A program made the position numbers and the translations under genes. Shown here piece by piece: positions 6,494 to 8,501 of a DNA stretch of 8,501 nt; position 1 is the stretch's first letter, and every line of letters begins with the position of its first letter. The notes beneath the pieces were generated by a model that worked only from the letters and a program-made list of their open reading frames with translations, did not search any database and was not told the DNA's origin. Origin of the DNA: Saprospiraceae bacterium UBA7328 (GTDB lineage Bacteria > Bacteroidota > Bacteroidia > Chitinophagales > Saprospiraceae). The stretch lies in contig DKPS01000223.1 in NCBI GenBank assembly GCA_002471345.1, forward strand, positions 41,831 to 50,331, given 5' to 3'.

Positions 6494-7858
6494 TCAAAGG
6501 CTTCTTATCTCAATACCCGTAATCTTCCGATATAAGTCTGTAGCATATAAATCCGTCATTCCAGATACGAAGTCTAAAATATGCATGACACGTTCATAAG
6601 GAGATTCATTTTCTTTTGGCAAAAATTGATTGGGTATTAATTTTTTGATCATTCGGTGTTTTGCAGATTTAGATATTTCGATGGCAGAAGGAAGGAAATG
6701 CTCTAATAAAACATACATTACATTAAACCCTGCAATCTCTATTTCCACAACCTTATTATTGAGATAGATTTTATCAAACGAAAAACTCTGAATTTCAGGC
6801 CATTCAGAATGATTCTTACCTAGTACATCTAGCAATCCTTCATTGAAATCTCCTTTGAGAATCTTATCCTGATGGTCTTTAAAAATTTGTACACTTTGAT
6901 TGATCAGCGCATTGATGGCCATGGCTCTGAGAAATGACACCTGTTCGTTCTTATCAGATATGAATCCTGATACTCTATCTATGCTTTGTCTTTTTCCATG
7001 CGTGATACCATTGATAAGATTGATGAGACGTCCTATGCATTCATCATATGAGATAATGCTGAGTTTTTGAGCATCTTCCAGATCCATGATTGTGTAGCAT
7101 ATATCATCCGCGGCTTCCACTAAATACACAAAAGGATGTCTCTTATATATTAGTGGGTTGTCCTCTTCTTTGATCAGTCCAGTTGCCTCGGCAATGATTT
7201 GAAAAACCTGTTTTTCAGTTTGAAAGAAGCCATACTTTTTCCGATGAACTTTTTTCAGTGATTTATTCATAGCGATGGACTCGCAAGGATATTTAGCAAT
7301 TGCTGCTAGGGTGGTAGCAGTTAGTCTGAATCCTCCATCGGCTTTACCTTGATGTTTTTGAGTCAATAAGCGAATGGCATTTGCATTCCCTTCAAAAGTG
7401 ATCAAGTCCGTCCATTCAGCTATAGAGAACATTGATCTCAGCTGAGATTCATTTTCTATAAAATAATTAGATATAGCCTTTTCTCCACTATGACCGAATG
7501 AAGGATTCCCAATATCATGAGCTAAACATGCAGCTGATACTACATTGCTTAATTCATGCTTATAGAAGTATTGACTGCTATCTGTAAGGGCTTCCGTGTT
7601 GCTAATGTGATCGCCAATGAGAGTGCCTAATGAACGTCCAACAGATGCAACTTCCAAAGAATGTGTTAATCTGTTATGTACTAATGCACTTCCTGGGAGT
7701 GGAAATACTTGAGTTTTATTTTGTAGTCGCCTAAATGAAGGAGAAAAAATAATTCGATCAATATCCCTTTGATATTCAGAACGTGGGTCATGATTGTTTG
7801 AGGATTTTTTAGATACACCTACTCTTTCGGTGCTGTGTATTGTATTCCAGTCATTCAC
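6494..7858 (-). CDS. dgt: Deoxyguanosinetriphosphate triphosphohydrolase (HD-domain dNTPase)
   Basis: 454 residues. Seen are SFRRLQNKTQVFPLPGS (41-57), HNRLTHSLEV (61-70) giving metal ligand H66, the HD pair H114-D115 in CLAHDIGNPSFGHSGE, and YLVEAADDICY (245-255) giving the last aspartate ligand (D251 or D252). This is the complete HD site of Dgt-type dNTPases, cytosolic oligomers that split dGTP or other dNTPs to a deoxynucleoside and triphosphate, trimming dNTP pools and in some bacteria limiting phage replication. The N-terminus MNDWNTIHSTERVG with the following DPRSEYQRDIDR block is typical, so the GTG at 7858-7856 is the start even though it is not ATG; the next in-frame Met lies past residue 140, inside the catalytic domain. 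It lies 48 bp downstream of the 114-residue hypothetical gene, and its start is enclosed in a perfect 14-bp inverted repeat. It is convergent with rluE. Confidence 0.93.
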   Translation of the reverse strand: MNDWNTIHSTERVGVSKKSSNNHDPRSEYQRDIDRIIFSPSFRRLQNKTQVFPLPGSALVHNRLTHSLEVASVGRSLGTLIGDHISNTEALTDSSQYFYKHELSNVVSAACLAHDIGNPSFGHSGEKAISNYFIENESQLRSMFSIAEWTDLITFEGNANAIRLLTQKHQGKADGGFRLTATTLAAIAKYPCESIAMNKSLKKVHRKKYGFFQTEKQVFQIIAEATGLIKEEDNPLIYKRHPFVYLVEAADDICYTIMDLEDAQKLSIISYDECIGRLINLINGITHGKRQSIDRVSGFISDKNEQVSFLRAMAINALINQSVQIFKDHQDKILKGDFNEGLLDVLGKNHSEWPEIQSFSFDKIYLNNKVVEIEIAGFNVMYVLLEHFLPSAIEISKSAKHRMIKKLIPNQFLPKENESPYERVMHILDFVSGMTDLYATDLYRKITGIEIRSL

Positions 7859-7885
7859 GACTCAAAGATAGGAATGACTGGAATA
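7843..7885 (-). promoter_or_regulatory. Perfect 14-bp inverted repeat enclosing the dgt start codon
   Basis: TATTCCAGTCATTC (7843-7856) and its exact reverse complement GAATGACTGGAATA (7872-7885) are separated by 15 nt. In the dgt mRNA the upstream arm would pair with the last base of the GTG start plus codons 2-5 (N-D-W-N), placing the rest of the start codon in the loop. No U-run follows on either strand, so it is not an intrinsic terminator. A start-codon hairpin of this strength should hinder initiation unless opened, so a translational switch is a reasonable inference. There is no Shine-Dalgarno in the loop. Confidence 0.6.
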
Positions 7886-7906
7886 AATACGATGGAAGTA
7901 TTGGAG

Positions 7907-8251
7907 TTATGCTTCAACGGCTTCTTTAGCTTCAGCTTTTTCTTCTTTGGTCAGCTCTAATTCTTCATCTTCACCTACAAGGTCCATGACTACTGCTTCT
8001 ATTTCTTCCTCATCTACAATGGATGATGTTTCTAGATCTGTACTGTGAATAGCTGCCGCCATTGCACTTGTCATTTTGATTAGATATTGCCTGTCCTCTG
8101 TCTCATAGGGTAGGGCAGTAATGATTTTACCTTTTACATTGGTAAATGAGATTAGCCTCTTGTCGAATCCATAAGGATACTCTTGGCGAAGTTGTTTTTT
8201 TAATACATTGTCAATGGCATCATATGCCTTTATGACTTTTGGTTTTGACAT
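7907..8251 (-). CDS. Conserved hypothetical protein with acidic C-terminal tail
   Basis: 114 residues, no signal peptide or membrane span, so cytoplasmic. The N-terminal part (1-65) is compact: KPKVIKAYDAIDNVLKKQLRQEYPYGFDKRLISFTNVKGKIITALPYETEDRQYLIKMT. I recall this pattern (YPYGF...L..F.N..G....ALP.ETED.YYL..M) from small uncharacterised proteins common in Bacteroidota; no function is known to me. Residues about 75-114 are very acidic and then Lys/Glu/Ala-rich (EEEIEAVVMDLVGEDEELELTKEEKAEAKEAVEA), probably disordered or helical. It lies 48 bp upstream of dgt on the same strand with a likely promoter in front, so the two may share a transcript. Start is ATG at 8251; no upstream extension is evident. 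Confidence 0.75.
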   Translation of the reverse strand: MSKPKVIKAYDAIDNVLKKQLRQEYPYGFDKRLISFTNVKGKIITALPYETEDRQYLIKMTSAMAAAIHSTDLETSSIVDEEEIEAVVMDLVGEDEELELTKEEKAEAKEAVEA

Positions 8252-8299
8252 GACTGTACTGATTAATATTGCTAGTTAAAATTTAGAATGTGTTAATAG

Positions 8300-8342
8300 A
8301 CAGACCAAATATATATTATAATATCTTATATATATAAAAAAT
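8300..8342 (-). promoter_or_regulatory. Bacteroidota-type promoter for the hypothetical-dgt pair
   Basis: On the minus strand TATATTTG (8313-8306) is an exact match to the -7 consensus TAnnTTTG of the Bacteroidota primary sigma factor. About 22 bp upstream lies a T-run (8341-8336) in place of the -33 TTTG. This predicts transcription starting near 8300 and a leader of about 50 nt before the ATG at 8251. The whole 8307-8342 segment is nearly pure A/T, which both fits a promoter and makes chance matches easier. Confidence 0.45.
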
Positions 8343-8349
8343 CTACATA

Positions 8350-8501
8350 TTAAATTTTCAGATCAAGGGTAAACCATAGCTTATGTGAAAGCAGGAAATT
8401 ACCATCGTTTCCAATCGTGTCTTTGATAGGCTGATTGATGGCAATCAGGTCAGACTTTTGAATGAAGTCGTAATACACCTGAAGCCTTGCTATTCTTAAG
8501 A
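8350..8501 (-). CDS. Probable outer-membrane beta-barrel protein, C-terminal fragment
   Basis: Reading the minus strand into the right edge gives an open frame of 49 residues ending at TAA (8352-8350): it begins LRIARLQVYYDFIQKSD and ends NFLLSHKLWFTLDLKI. The final stretch alternates polar and hydrophobic/aromatic residues, with an aromatic and aliphatic pattern up to the last residue, as in the C-terminal strand of outer-membrane barrels. The preceding segment (QVYYDF, then a polar turn IKDTIGNDGN) fits a strand-loop-strand hairpin. The rest of the gene lies outside the window, so the family is not identified. It is upstream of, and on the same strand as, the hypothetical gene, with a 98-bp gap that holds that gene's likely promoter. 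Confidence 0.6.
   Translation of the reverse strand, partial: LRIARLQVYYDFIQKSDLIAINQPIKDTIGNDGNFLLSHKLWFTLDLKI

Noticed and set aside
8307..8342. Nearly pure A/T tract with TATATA runs, considered as a replication-origin or repeat element
   Set aside because: There is no DnaA box cluster or regular repeat unit, and a promoter between two same-strand genes explains it adequately.

Overview
The window is a low-GC bacterial chromosome segment that most likely comes from a marine-type member of the Bacteroidota (Cytophagales-like). Four things point there: start codons lack Shine-Dalgarno sequences, a TAnnTTTG-type promoter element is visible, a lipoprotein carries a C-S-E-E start after its signal peptide, and the protein families present (the long Dgt-type dNTPase with the HNRLTHSLEV motif, and the 'SKPKVIKAYD...YPYGF' small protein) are of the kind seen in that phylum. 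No rRNA, tRNA, CRISPR, insertion sequence or phage gene is visible. The content looks like ordinary chromosomal housekeeping and catabolic genes.

Layout. 1-309 is the C-terminal end of an SPFH/band-7 membrane-scaffold protein, followed by a clear hairpin terminator. 310-594 is a non-coding gap with an 18-bp perfect palindrome. 595-1959 encodes a probably surface-exposed lipoprotein with an N-terminal Fn3-like region and an NHL/SMP-30-like beta-propeller. Convergent to it, 1980-2285 (minus) is a MmcQ/YjbR-family protein. Divergent from that, 2425-6450 (plus) is a five-gene directon: GntP-type permease, RidA-like protein, M19 dipeptidase, then after 33 bp a RibD_C/DHFR-like reductase and an RluE-type 23S rRNA pseudouridine synthase. 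Three of its four junctions are the exact stop-start abutment TAAATG. It ends in an AT-rich bidirectional hairpin terminator shared with the convergent minus-strand dgt gene (6494-7858, GTG start). Upstream of dgt lies a 114-residue conserved-type hypothetical gene (7907-8251), and at the right edge is the C-terminal 49 residues of a probable outer-membrane beta-barrel protein (8350-8501, minus).

How they fit together. GntP permease + RidA + M19 dipeptidase reads as a small uptake-and-processing unit. The permease would import a small carboxylate or amino acid, a cytoplasmic metallodipeptidase would cleave dipeptides (the family is known to accept D-residues at the C-terminal position), and the RidA-like protein would clear reactive enamine/imine intermediates. 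That substrate assignment is inference. The other genes are independent housekeeping functions: rRNA modification, dNTP pool control and membrane organisation.

The most unusual non-coding signal is a perfect 14-bp inverted repeat that would fold across the GTG start of dgt and pair with codons 2-5, suggesting translational control. I did not find convincing evidence of an entirely new defence or mobile system in this window.
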